A stretch of 64,000 bases of DNA from Streptomyces liliifuscus (GTDB lineage: Bacteria > Actinomycetota > Actinomycetes > Streptomycetales > Streptomycetaceae): assembly GCF_016598615.1 (NCBI RefSeq), contig NZ_CP066831.1:6262001-6326000 (forward strand), read 5' to 3'. Below the pieces are notes generated by a model. That model saw nothing but the letters and a program-made list of their open reading frames with translations, searched no databases and was not told where the DNA came from. The position numbers and the translations under genes are program-made. How positions within the stretch are numbered: the first letter of the stretch is position 1; every line of letters starts with the position of its first letter. Shown here piece by piece: positions 26,407 through 33,704 of the stretch.

Positions 26407-27390
26407 ATGAACCTCGACGGACTCGGCTCCATGGGCGGGCTGTTCTCCACCACGGTCCTGTACGCGCTCGGGTGCGGCATCGCCGTCGGCGGCGGCCTCG
26501 CGCTGTTCGCCGTCGCGGTCCGCGGACTGCCCGCCAAGCCCGAGCACGAGAAGCAGAAGGCCAGCGAACGGGCCTCCGAGCTCGTACGGTTCGCCGGGCA
26601 GCGCGGTTCGATCGCGGCCGGCGCCGGCATCGTCGTCCTGCTGCTCACGCGGTGGGCCGTCGCCGGAATCGCGACCGCCGTCCTCGTCTTCTTCTGGGAC
26701 AAGCTCTTCGGCGGCGCCTCCGAGGAGAAGTCCGCGATGCGCCGCGTGGAGGCCCTCGCCTCCTGGACCGAGTCGCTGCGCGACACCATCGCGGGCGCGG
26801 TCGGCCTGGAGCAGGCCATCCCCGCCTCCGCGCGCGCCGCCGCACCGGTCCTGCGCCCGCACCTGGACGCCCTCGTCGACCGACTCCGCTCCCGTACGCC
26901 GCTGCCGGAAGCCCTCCAGCAGCTCGCCGACGAGATCGACGACGCGTCCGCCGACATCATCGTGGCCGCCCTGATCCTCAACGCGCGGCTGCGCGGGCCG
27001 GGTCTGCGGCAGGTCCTGGGCGCGCTGGCCAAGTCGGCGCGCGAAGAGGTCGACATGCGGCAGAGGGTCATGGCACAGCGCGCTTCGACCCGTCGCTCCG
27101 TACAGATCGTCGTCGCCGTCTCGGTCGCCTTCGTCCTCGGCCTGTCGATCTTCAACCGCGAATTCGTCGAGCCGTACGGCACGGCCGTCGGCCAGCTCGT
27201 ACTCGCCTGTGTCTGCGGCCTGTTCGCGCTCGGCTTCGTATGGCTGCGCAAGCTCTCGACCATCGAGACGCCGGAACGCTTCCTGGTACGGGACGAGTCG
27301 GCGGTGCAGTTCGTGCGTCCCCGGACCCCGTCGCCGGCCCAGACACAGGCCCCGGCGCAGACGCTGCCGGAGGAGGGGGTACGCCGATGA
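26407..27390 (+). CDS. TadB-like type II secretion F-domain membrane protein
   Basis: This 327-aa protein has membrane helices near 13-38, 62-98 and a C-terminal pair (about 235-280). The central cytosolic helical domain (SLRDTIAGAVGLEQAIP, LADEIDDASADIIVAALIL) is the T2SSF/TadB domain. It is the inner-membrane platform of the pilus with TadC. The start lies 7 bp after tadA, and the end overlaps tadC as ATGA. Confidence 0.86.
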   Translation: MNLDGLGSMGGLFSTTVLYALGCGIAVGGGLALFAVAVRGLPAKPEHEKQKASERASELVRFAGQRGSIAAGAGIVVLLLTRWAVAGIATAVLVFFWDKLFGGASEEKSAMRRVEALASWTESLRDTIAGAVGLEQAIPASARAAAPVLRPHLDALVDRLRSRTPLPEALQQLADEIDDASADIIVAALILNARLRGPGLRQVLGALAKSAREEVDMRQRVMAQRASTRRSVQIVVAVSVAFVLGLSIFNREFVEPYGTAVGQLVLACVCGLFALGFVWLRKLSTIETPERFLVRDESAVQFVRPRTPSPAQTQAPAQTLPEEGVRR

Positions 27391-28313
27391 ACTCGTCCCT
27401 GACCATGCCCGTCGTGGTCGGCGCCGTCCTGGGCCTGGGCATCTACGCCCTCGTACGCGCGCTGATGCCGTCCAAGCGCAGCGCGGTCTCACAGGTCGCG
27501 CGCATCGACGCGATGCGGGCGCGGGGAGCCGCGTACGAGTCCTCGCACCGCACCGCCGACGCGGGACGGCTCGGCAGCGTACGGGCCGGAGTCGGCGCGC
27601 GCGTCTCCGAGCTCTATATGCAGCAGGGCTGGGAGCTGCGGTCGCTGCGGGCCGACCTGGCCGTGCTGGACCGGAGTTGGGAGAACTTCCTCGCGACGAA
27701 GGTGCTGCTGGCGGCGGCCGGGCTGTTCTTCGGCCCGTTCATGTTCGCCGTGGTCTGGACGCTCGGCTTCGGCAGCAGCCCTGTCATCCCGGTCTGGCTC
27801 GCGCTGATGTTCGCGACCCTCTTCTTCTTCCTGCCGGACCTGGAAGTACGCAGGGACGCGGCGGAGAAGCGGCGTGACCTGCGCCGCGTGATCGGTGCGT
27901 ATCTGGACCTCGTGTCGATGAGCCTGGCGGGCGGCCGGGGTCTCCCGGAGGCCCTGATGGCCGCCGCCGAGGTCTCCGACGGCTGGGCCACGCAGCGCAT
28001 CCGTAATGCGCTCGCGGACGCCCGGATCACCGGCATCAGCCAGTGGCAGGCGCTCGGCTCACTGGGCGAGGACCTGGGGGTCGAGGAACTGAAGGACCTC
28101 TCCGCCTCCCTGGCGCTCGTCGCGGACGACGGCGCGAAGGTGCGCGAGTCGCTCGCCTCCCGGGCCGAGACGATGCGGCACCGCGAACTCGCCGAGATCG
28201 AGGGCAGCGCGGGTGAGAAGTCGCAGTCGATGCTCGTCGCGCAGCTGCTGCTCTGCGCGGGCTTCCTCGTCTTCCTGATCTTCCCGGCGGCGATGCGTGT
28301 GTTCCAGGTCTGA
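27387..28313 (+). CDS. TadC-like type II secretion F-domain membrane protein
   Basis: This 308-aa protein starts at ATG 27387, overlapping the tadB stop. Helices lie at about 7-27, 105-150 and at the C-terminus (about 280-303). The cytosolic domain has SMSLAGGRGLPEALMAAAEVSDGW, typical of TadC. It pairs with TadB to form the platform that couples the TadA ATPase to pilin assembly. Confidence 0.86.
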   Translation: MNSSLTMPVVVGAVLGLGIYALVRALMPSKRSAVSQVARIDAMRARGAAYESSHRTADAGRLGSVRAGVGARVSELYMQQGWELRSLRADLAVLDRSWENFLATKVLLAAAGLFFGPFMFAVVWTLGFGSSPVIPVWLALMFATLFFFLPDLEVRRDAAEKRRDLRRVIGAYLDLVSMSLAGGRGLPEALMAAAEVSDGWATQRIRNALADARITGISQWQALGSLGEDLGVEELKDLSASLALVADDGAKVRESLASRAETMRHRELAEIEGSAGEKSQSMLVAQLLLCAGFLVFLIFPAAMRVFQV

Positions 28314-28398
28314 GTCCGGTACCGACAACTGCATCCCCGAACTGCTCCGAAACGACTCGAGAACTGACTCGAGAACAGTCTTGAGAGGACAACTCACC

Positions 28399-28650
28399 AT
28401 GAACGGACGGAACTTCAGCACCGGGATCCCGGGGGTGGACTTCCTGATCACCTTCCTCCAGGGCCGGGTGCAGCGCGCCCGCTCCGGCGAGCTCGACCGT
28501 GGTGCGTCCGCGGTGGAGTGGGTGATCATCTCGGCGGTCGTCGTGGCGATCGTCGGCGTGGTCGCCGCGATCATCAACGCCGCGCTGAGCGACGGCGCCA
28601 ACAAGGTCGGCGACTGCATCAAGGGCGCGGACGCGGGCAGCACCTGCTGA
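28399..28650 (+). CDS. Flp-type pilin
   Basis: This 83-aa protein has a basic leader, then DRG followed by ASAVEW and a hydrophobic helix (VVVAIVGVVAAIINAAL). Cleavage after Gly leaves Ala at +1 and Glu at +5, the Flp/type IV prepilin rule. Two cysteines near the end may form a disulfide. It is the probable major pilin and would be processed by the prepilin peptidase at 36819-37544. Confidence 0.83.
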   Translation: MNGRNFSTGIPGVDFLITFLQGRVQRARSGELDRGASAVEWVIISAVVVAIVGVVAAIINAALSDGANKVGDCIKGADAGSTC

Positions 28651-28700
28651 TTCCGCTTTCCGACTCTCGTCCCTCTCATATCTCTCATACGGGGTAACTG

Positions 28701-29144
28701 GTGAGCGTACGACGCTGGGTACGCCGCCGGGTGGAGGCCGCCTCCACCCGCGGCGACTCCGGCATGACCGCGATCGAGTTCGTGCTGCTCACGCCCGTGC
28801 TCTTCTTCATGATCTTCGCCACCGTGCAGTTCGCGCTGTACTTCTTCGCCGACCACGTGGCCCAGGCGGCGGCCCAGGCCGGCGCCCGCAAGGCTCGCGC
28901 CACGGCCGACGAACAGCCGGGCGCGTGGCGGGGCGAGGCACGGGACGTCGTCGACAGCTACATCGCGCAGCTGGGGCCGCAGCTGGTGCTCTCCCCGCAG
29001 GTGGAGATGCTCCAGCCGGAGCAGAACACGGTGGGCGTGGAGATCACGGCGAAGGTGCCGTCGGTGTTTCCGGGGCTGGACATGACGGTGCACGCGCAGT
29101 CCTCGGGACCGGTGGAGCGGTTCGTGCAGGAGGAGGGCAACTGA
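28701..29144 (+). CDS. TadE-like pseudopilin
   Basis: This 147-aa protein has a basic N-terminus, then RGDSG followed by MTAIEFVLLTPVLFFMIFA. Cleavage after Gly gives Glu at +5, as in TadE. An external domain of about 100 residues follows. GTG 28701 is behind GGGGTAACTG. It overlaps the next gene by 1 bp. Minor pilin of the Tad system. Confidence 0.83.
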   Translation: MSVRRWVRRRVEAASTRGDSGMTAIEFVLLTPVLFFMIFATVQFALYFFADHVAQAAAQAGARKARATADEQPGAWRGEARDVVDSYIAQLGPQLVLSPQVEMLQPEQNTVGVEITAKVPSVFPGLDMTVHAQSSGPVERFVQEEGN

Positions 29145-29623
29145 TGGGTGCGCTTCCTGCCCGGGTGCGCTCGGCGGCCTGGGACTTGGTGCGGCGGCGG
29201 GCTCGTGCCGTCACCGTGGCCGCCGCGGGTGCCCGTGACCGGGGGCTGTCCACCATCGAGGTGGTCATCCTGGCCCCGGTGATGATCCTCTTCATCCTGG
29301 TCCTCGTGGCCTTCGGGCAGCTGGTGGACGGGCGTGGTGCGATCGACGGCGCCGCGCGGGACGCGGCCCGGGCCGGTTCGATCCAGAAGAACCACGCCAT
29401 CGCCATGTCCGAGGCCCGCAAGGCGGCCGCCGCGGACCTCGGCGACGTCTGCTCGGGTCCCGTGACCGTCAACCAGACGAGCGCGGGCTTCGAGCCCGAC
29501 ACCATCTTCACGGTCGAGGTGAGCTGTGAGGTGCGGGGCCTGGCGATGCTCGGCCTCGACGTCCCCACGACGCTGACCGCGAGCTTCAGTTCGCCGATCG
29601 ACCCCCTGCGGAGGGCCGCGTGA
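29144..29623 (+). CDS. TadE-like pseudopilin
   Basis: This 159-aa protein starts at ATG 29144 with its A shared with the previous stop. It has a basic N-terminus, then RDRG followed by LSTIEVVILAPV with Glu at +5, and a hydrophobic helix. The mature part includes GAARDAARAGS and two cysteines (DVCSG, EVSCEV). Second minor pilin; ends overlapping the next gene by 4 bp. Confidence 0.83.
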   Translation: MGALPARVRSAAWDLVRRRARAVTVAAAGARDRGLSTIEVVILAPVMILFILVLVAFGQLVDGRGAIDGAARDAARAGSIQKNHAIAMSEARKAAAADLGDVCSGPVTVNQTSAGFEPDTIFTVEVSCEVRGLAMLGLDVPTTLTASFSSPIDPLRRAA

Positions 29624-30087
29624 ACATCCAGCCCGCCGTACGCGACTGGGTCTCCGCCCGCCGCACACGGCTCGACGACCGGGGTTCCGGTGCCGGAGCG
29701 GTCATCATCTTCGCCCTGGTCTTCCTGTCCCTGTCGGCCTTCGTCATCGACGGCGGCCTGTCGATCTCCAAGCGGGAACGCGCCGCCGACATCGCCGAAC
29801 AGGCCGCCCGGTACGCGGCCCAGGACATCGACCGCGAGGCCCTGTACGAGAACGAGGGCGGCCCCGCCCCCATCCTCTTCGAGAACTGCGGCGCCCGGGT
29901 CAAGGCCTTCGCCCAGGAGATGGGCATGACCGGCGCGGACATCGCCGCCACCCACTGCGTCGCCGCCAACGCCGACGAGGTCGAGGTGGAGGTCCAGCTC
30001 ACGTACTCGCCGGTCTTCACGGGGATGTTCTACGGCGGGGATGTGACGGTCCGGGGGCGGGCGGTGGCGGAGAACGAGGTCGGCTGA
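29620..30087 (+). CDS. TadG-like pilus-associated protein
   Basis: This 155-aa protein has DDRGSGAGAVIIFALVFLSL, a hydrophobic segment similar to the pseudopilins but without Glu at +5. IDGGLSISKRERAADIAEQAARYAAQDID follows, typical of TadG-related (TadE-like family) proteins. Two cysteines lie in the mature region. It ends the operon. The missing Glu suggests it stays as a membrane anchor rather than being inserted as a processed pilin. Confidence 0.75.
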   Translation: MNIQPAVRDWVSARRTRLDDRGSGAGAVIIFALVFLSLSAFVIDGGLSISKRERAADIAEQAARYAAQDIDREALYENEGGPAPILFENCGARVKAFAQEMGMTGADIAATHCVAANADEVEVEVQLTYSPVFTGMFYGGDVTVRGRAVAENEVG

Positions 30088-30106
30088 CAACGAGGTCGGC
30101 TGACAA

Positions 30107-30121
30107 CGCCCCTGCGGGGCG
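30107..30121. terminator. Short hairpin between convergent genes
   Basis: CGCCCC (30107-30112) and GGGGCG (30116-30121) form a 6-bp GC stem with a TGC loop between the Tad operon end and the convergent WXG100 gene. Plausible weak bidirectional terminator. Confidence 0.4.
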
Positions 30122-30123
30122 GC

Positions 30124-30450
30124 CTACTTGCCGCCCTCGCCGCCCTTGCCGTCGGACTTCACGCCCTCGGAGACCTGCTTGGCCAGGTCGTCGTCCAGCT
30201 TCTTGAACTCCCGGACGACGGCCTCGGACATCTGGGCCAGCGCGTCGAGCTGCTGGTTGATGTCCTCGCGGCCGTCCTCCCAGTTGGACTCGAAGTCCTC
30301 CAGCTTGTCGTAGACGCCGCCGTCACCGATGTCGTCCTTGTAGGACTCGAAGAGCTTCTTGGTGTGGTTCATCCGCGACTTGATGTCACGCAGCCGGGTG
30401 CCGTAGTCCTCCAGCTCACTGAGCGGCAGCGCGAGGTCGGGCTTGCCCAT
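30124..30450 (-). CDS. WXG100-family-like small helical protein
   Basis: This 108-aa protein (MGKPDLALPLSELEDYG) is helical, with an SNWEDGREDINQ turn and a Gly/Lys-rich tail. It resembles the small proteins at 4801-5103 and 12464-12763, including the ending LDDDLAKQV. It is the last gene on this minus-strand run, 129 bp after a lipoprotein gene. No large substrate gene follows, so its partner is elsewhere or it acts alone. Confidence 0.75.
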   Translation of the reverse strand: MGKPDLALPLSELEDYGTRLRDIKSRMNHTKKLFESYKDDIGDGGVYDKLEDFESNWEDGREDINQQLDALAQMSEAVVREFKKLDDDLAKQVSEGVKSDGKGGEGGK

Positions 30451-30579
30451 GTGCGTTCCCCCTGTGATGTCCGTGCCTCGTGATGTCTACCGATACGAAG
30501 GTACCCGTACCCGCGTCGTAGATGCCGTACGGGATTGGCTTCGGCGGCGGTGCGGGACGGCCGCCGCCGGCCCCTTCGA

Positions 30580-31599
30580 CTACTTCGAGTCCGTCATCCG
30601 GTACTCGTACGCGATCACCGAGGGCTTGCCCGACTTCGGCAGGGTGGCGAGTGTCATGCCCTGGAAGGTGTCGGTGACGAGGGCGCGCTTGGCCGGGTTG
30701 TAGACCGACTCCTCCTTGTTCGGGGTGATCTCGAAGCTGCCCATGTACTGCTGCTTGAGGAGCGTTTCCTGGGTGTGGGCGGTCGGGACGACCGCGAGCA
30801 CGCCGCCGTCGGCCAGCCGCAGCGCGTAAGTCGTCCCGTACGCCGGGTCCTTGGCGAAGAACTTCTTGGTCGCCCACTTGGCCAGGTTGCCCTTGTCGCG
30901 CTCGTTGTAGAGCTTGAGGGCGCCCTTGGCCGGGTCCGTGGTGTGGGAGATCGCGGTGCCGGCCTTCTTCCCACCGGTCTCGTACAGGTCCTCGAACGCG
31001 GCGCTCACGTCGTCCGGGGCCAGGGCTCCGACACGGGTGGAGGGGGCTACGGCGGTGGCGAGACCGTGGTTGTTGGTATCGATCGCCGGGATCGGTGCCT
31101 CGCTGTAGACCGCGGACACCAGCTTCCAGGCGCCGCCGTCCTTGTCGAAGACCAGGAGGGCGGGGGTCTTGGATCCGCTGGCGGTGGCCTTGACGGCGAA
31201 CCAGTCCTCACCCGCGGGGAGGTAGTACGTACGGTCCTGGTAGGAGAAGGGCTTCTCGTAGTCGCTCTGGTCCGCCTTCGTCCAGGTGCCGAAGGTCTTG
31301 TAGTCGGCCTTGCTCTGCTCGTGGAGCTGACCGCCTTCGACCGTCGCCAGCAGTTTGGCGTTCCGCGTCTTGTTCGCCTTGCCGTTGACAGCCGCGTAGT
31401 TGTCGACGATCTTCGCCGCCTGCTCGCGGGTCACGGCGCCCTTGGGGGCGGCGGAGGCGGACTCTTTCGTGCCGGCCTTCCCGTCGTCCTCGTCCGCGGT
31501 GCCGCCGCACCCGGTGAGAGCGACGGTGGAGGTCAGACCGAGCATCAGCAGAGCGATACCGGTCGTGCGTGCGGCGCGTGCGGGGTGGGGGGATGCCAT
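30580..31599 (-). CDS. Lipoprotein, unknown function
   Basis: This 339-aa lipoprotein has a lipobox LTGC at about residue 31 and an Asp/Gly/Lys linker. The mature domain has YAAVNGKANKTRN, YLPAGEDWFAV and AVVPTAHTQETLLKQQYMGSF segments. It lacks cysteines after the lipid-modified one. It differs from the three paired lipoproteins. It lies between the third lipoprotein/secreted pair and a WXG100 gene, so it may belong to the same envelope assembly (inference). Confidence 0.72.
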   Translation of the reverse strand: MASPHPARAARTTGIALLMLGLTSTVALTGCGGTADEDDGKAGTKESASAAPKGAVTREQAAKIVDNYAAVNGKANKTRNAKLLATVEGGQLHEQSKADYKTFGTWTKADQSDYEKPFSYQDRTYYLPAGEDWFAVKATASGSKTPALLVFDKDGGAWKLVSAVYSEAPIPAIDTNNHGLATAVAPSTRVGALAPDDVSAAFEDLYETGGKKAGTAISHTTDPAKGALKLYNERDKGNLAKWATKKFFAKDPAYGTTYALRLADGGVLAVVPTAHTQETLLKQQYMGSFEITPNKEESVYNPAKRALVTDTFQGMTLATLPKSGKPSVIAYEYRMTDSK

Positions 31600-31684
31600 G
31601 GTGTGGGCGTCTCTTCTTCTGTTGTGGGGTGTCGGAGAGAGAAATGACTGCCGGGAAGGGCTGCCACGAAGGGGTGGCCGCGCG

Positions 31685-32734
31685 TCAGCGGTTGATCGAC
31701 TGGATTTCCTGGACGTTCATGTCCTGCGTGGTCTCGAAGGTGCCGTCGGGCAGGTCACCGCCCGCGCCGCCGGAGCCCTCCCAGGTGATCTGCCAGGTGA
31801 CGGAGGCACTGAGCTCGTACGGCTTGCCGCTGGAGGCGCGAAGGTACGTGATGCCGCAGGGCGGGGTCTTGTCGGCCTCCCCCTTCACATACGGGGTACC
31901 GATCGAACCGTCCTCGTTGATCTCGCAGTCACCGCCCGCGGGGTAGGTCTCCGCGTCCTCCGTGCCCGGTTCCAGATGCAGGGCGACCGGCTTCGCCGTC
32001 GTCTCCGCCCAGAGGTTGGTGTTCGGCAACTCTGCGCGGACCTTGACCTCCTGGAACGTGCCCTTGTCCAGCCAGACCCAGGTCGGGAGGTTCACCGTGG
32101 ACTCGGCCTCCGGCTTCAACTCGATCTCGGTGTCCGGGACCTTGACCTTGTCGTACGCGTAGTCGGCGAGGGTCTTCGCAGTGGGGGCGTCCGGTACGTC
32201 GGGGATCTCGCCGGCGTCCTGCCAGAACATGAGGCGGTTGCACTTCGACGTGTCGTCGATGGCGGTGACGTCGGGAGCGACTCCGCGCCAGAAGTAGCCG
32301 TCCTGGTCGAGGTTGTAGTTCTTGTAGCCCTTCACACTCGACGGGGTGCCGAAGTAGTTACTGGCGTCCTTCTCGTCCTTGAAGTGCTCGGTCCACAGGC
32401 GCGATCCGATCCAGCCCTGGCGGAGGCTGACGTCACCACTGCCGTCGGTCTCCGAGAAGGTCTTCAGCTGGGCTGGAGTGAAGACGGGCTCGTACCAGCA
32501 GGGCGGTGGCTTCCAGTTCACGTCCGTCGACGAGAGCGCGCCCCGCTTTCCGCCGGTGGGGCCGCTGATCTGGGTGACCTTGATCCGAGACTGGGAGACG
32601 GAGGCGGAGACCACCTTGTCGGTGGCTTCGCCTCTCGTGTCGGAGCCGCCGAACGCGTTGGCGGGAGTGGAGCCCAGGAGCGCCGCGACAAGTGACGTGG
32701 CGATCACAAGTAGTCCGTTGCGCCACGGTGTCAC
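31685..32734 (-). CDS. Secreted protein with CWY motif, module copy 3
   Basis: This 349-aa protein has a signal peptide (GLLVIATSLVAALLG, ANA cleavage region). GTG 32734 overlaps the lipoprotein stop as GTGA, as in copy 2. GTG 32743 is nearly as good, with AGAGGGG upstream. It shares WKPPPCWYEP, CGITYLRASSGK and the C-terminal VQEIQSINR tail with the other copies. Function unknown; probably binds its lipoprotein partner outside the membrane. Confidence 0.76.
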   Translation of the reverse strand: MTPWRNGLLVIATSLVAALLGSTPANAFGGSDTRGEATDKVVSASVSQSRIKVTQISGPTGGKRGALSSTDVNWKPPPCWYEPVFTPAQLKTFSETDGSGDVSLRQGWIGSRLWTEHFKDEKDASNYFGTPSSVKGYKNYNLDQDGYFWRGVAPDVTAIDDTSKCNRLMFWQDAGEIPDVPDAPTAKTLADYAYDKVKVPDTEIELKPEAESTVNLPTWVWLDKGTFQEVKVRAELPNTNLWAETTAKPVALHLEPGTEDAETYPAGGDCEINEDGSIGTPYVKGEADKTPPCGITYLRASSGKPYELSASVTWQITWEGSGGAGGDLPDGTFETTQDMNVQEIQSINR

Positions 32735-33384
32735 TTTGTGCACCCGCCCCTCTTCGACGTGACGGACGCGTTTTGCCACACCCCCTGAGCGCTCTCTCTC
32801 AGCGTGACGACGTACACGACCTCCGGGTCTGTGCCTGCGGGATTCCCCACTTCCTTGCCCGTCTTACGGTTCTTTGTGTACGCCTTGCTCTCGTCTGTGC
32901 AGTAGCGGAGGGACGCCGTCCTGCCGTCGCCGCTGTCGACCAAGGTGACTTTGGGATCGAAGGCGGGCAGTTCGCCGATGACGGTGACGTTCTTGTCCGT
33001 GTAGGACTTGATCCACTTCTTGCTCTGCGGCAGGCCGGTCTCGGTGTCGTAGAAGGCGAGGGCTTCGCTGTCCGGGTCGTTCGCGATGATCGCCGCGTAC
33101 CCCGCCCGGAGCTCCTCCTTTGCGTCGTCCAGCACCGCCTGCTCCTTGGAGTCGCTGCTGGTCCAACTCTCGAAGGTCAGCTTGAAGCTGCTCGGGATCG
33201 TGATCTCGGGGCGCTCGACCTTGGAGGACCCGGAGGAGGACGCCGAAGCCGACGGACTGCCCGACCCCTTGTCCGCCCCCTTGATGTCGTCCGACGACGA
33301 ATCGTCGCCCCCGCCACAAGCGGTCAGCAGAAGCGCCGCGGTGGCGGCGAGCGCGGCAGCGGTGGTCACGGTGCGGCGGGCCAC
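32731..33384 (-). CDS. Lipoprotein, module copy 3
   Basis: This 217-aa lipoprotein starts at GTG 33384 behind GGGGGAG. The signal peptide (ALAATAALLLTAC) is almost identical to that of copy 2. The mature domain has the LRYCTDESKAYTKNRKT segment and a C-terminal cysteine (GGCTK), as in the other two copies. It starts the minus-strand run 33384-30124. Function unknown. Confidence 0.8.
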   Translation of the reverse strand: MARRTVTTAAALAATAALLLTACGGGDDSSSDDIKGADKGSGSPSASASSSGSSKVERPEITIPSSFKLTFESWTSSDSKEQAVLDDAKEELRAGYAAIIANDPDSEALAFYDTETGLPQSKKWIKSYTDKNVTVIGELPAFDPKVTLVDSGDGRTASLRYCTDESKAYTKNRKTGKEVGNPAGTDPEVVYVVTLRESAQGVWQNASVTSKRGGCTK

Positions 33385-33704
33385 GGGTGTACTCCCCCTG
33401 TATAAGGCATGTGTGCAACAGAGAACGAAGCTACCAGGGGCACGTAGAGGGCCTCGGGGCAGCGCTGGGGGATTGTGTGGGGATCGTGAGATCTGTGACG
33501 TGACAGTTGCGAAGGGCTCGAAGCCCAGCCGTGGAACGGCGGACACCCGAATGGAAATCGCGGGCATAGGGGGCGGCCGGTGAGGAATCGGTCAGGCGCA
33601 GGAACTCCTCCTCTCCCAGCCCTTCGACACCCTCAATAAGATCTAAGTAGGCTCAGCACACCCCCGCTCTCCCTCCCTCCACACACGACACCAGGACACC
33701 CGCC

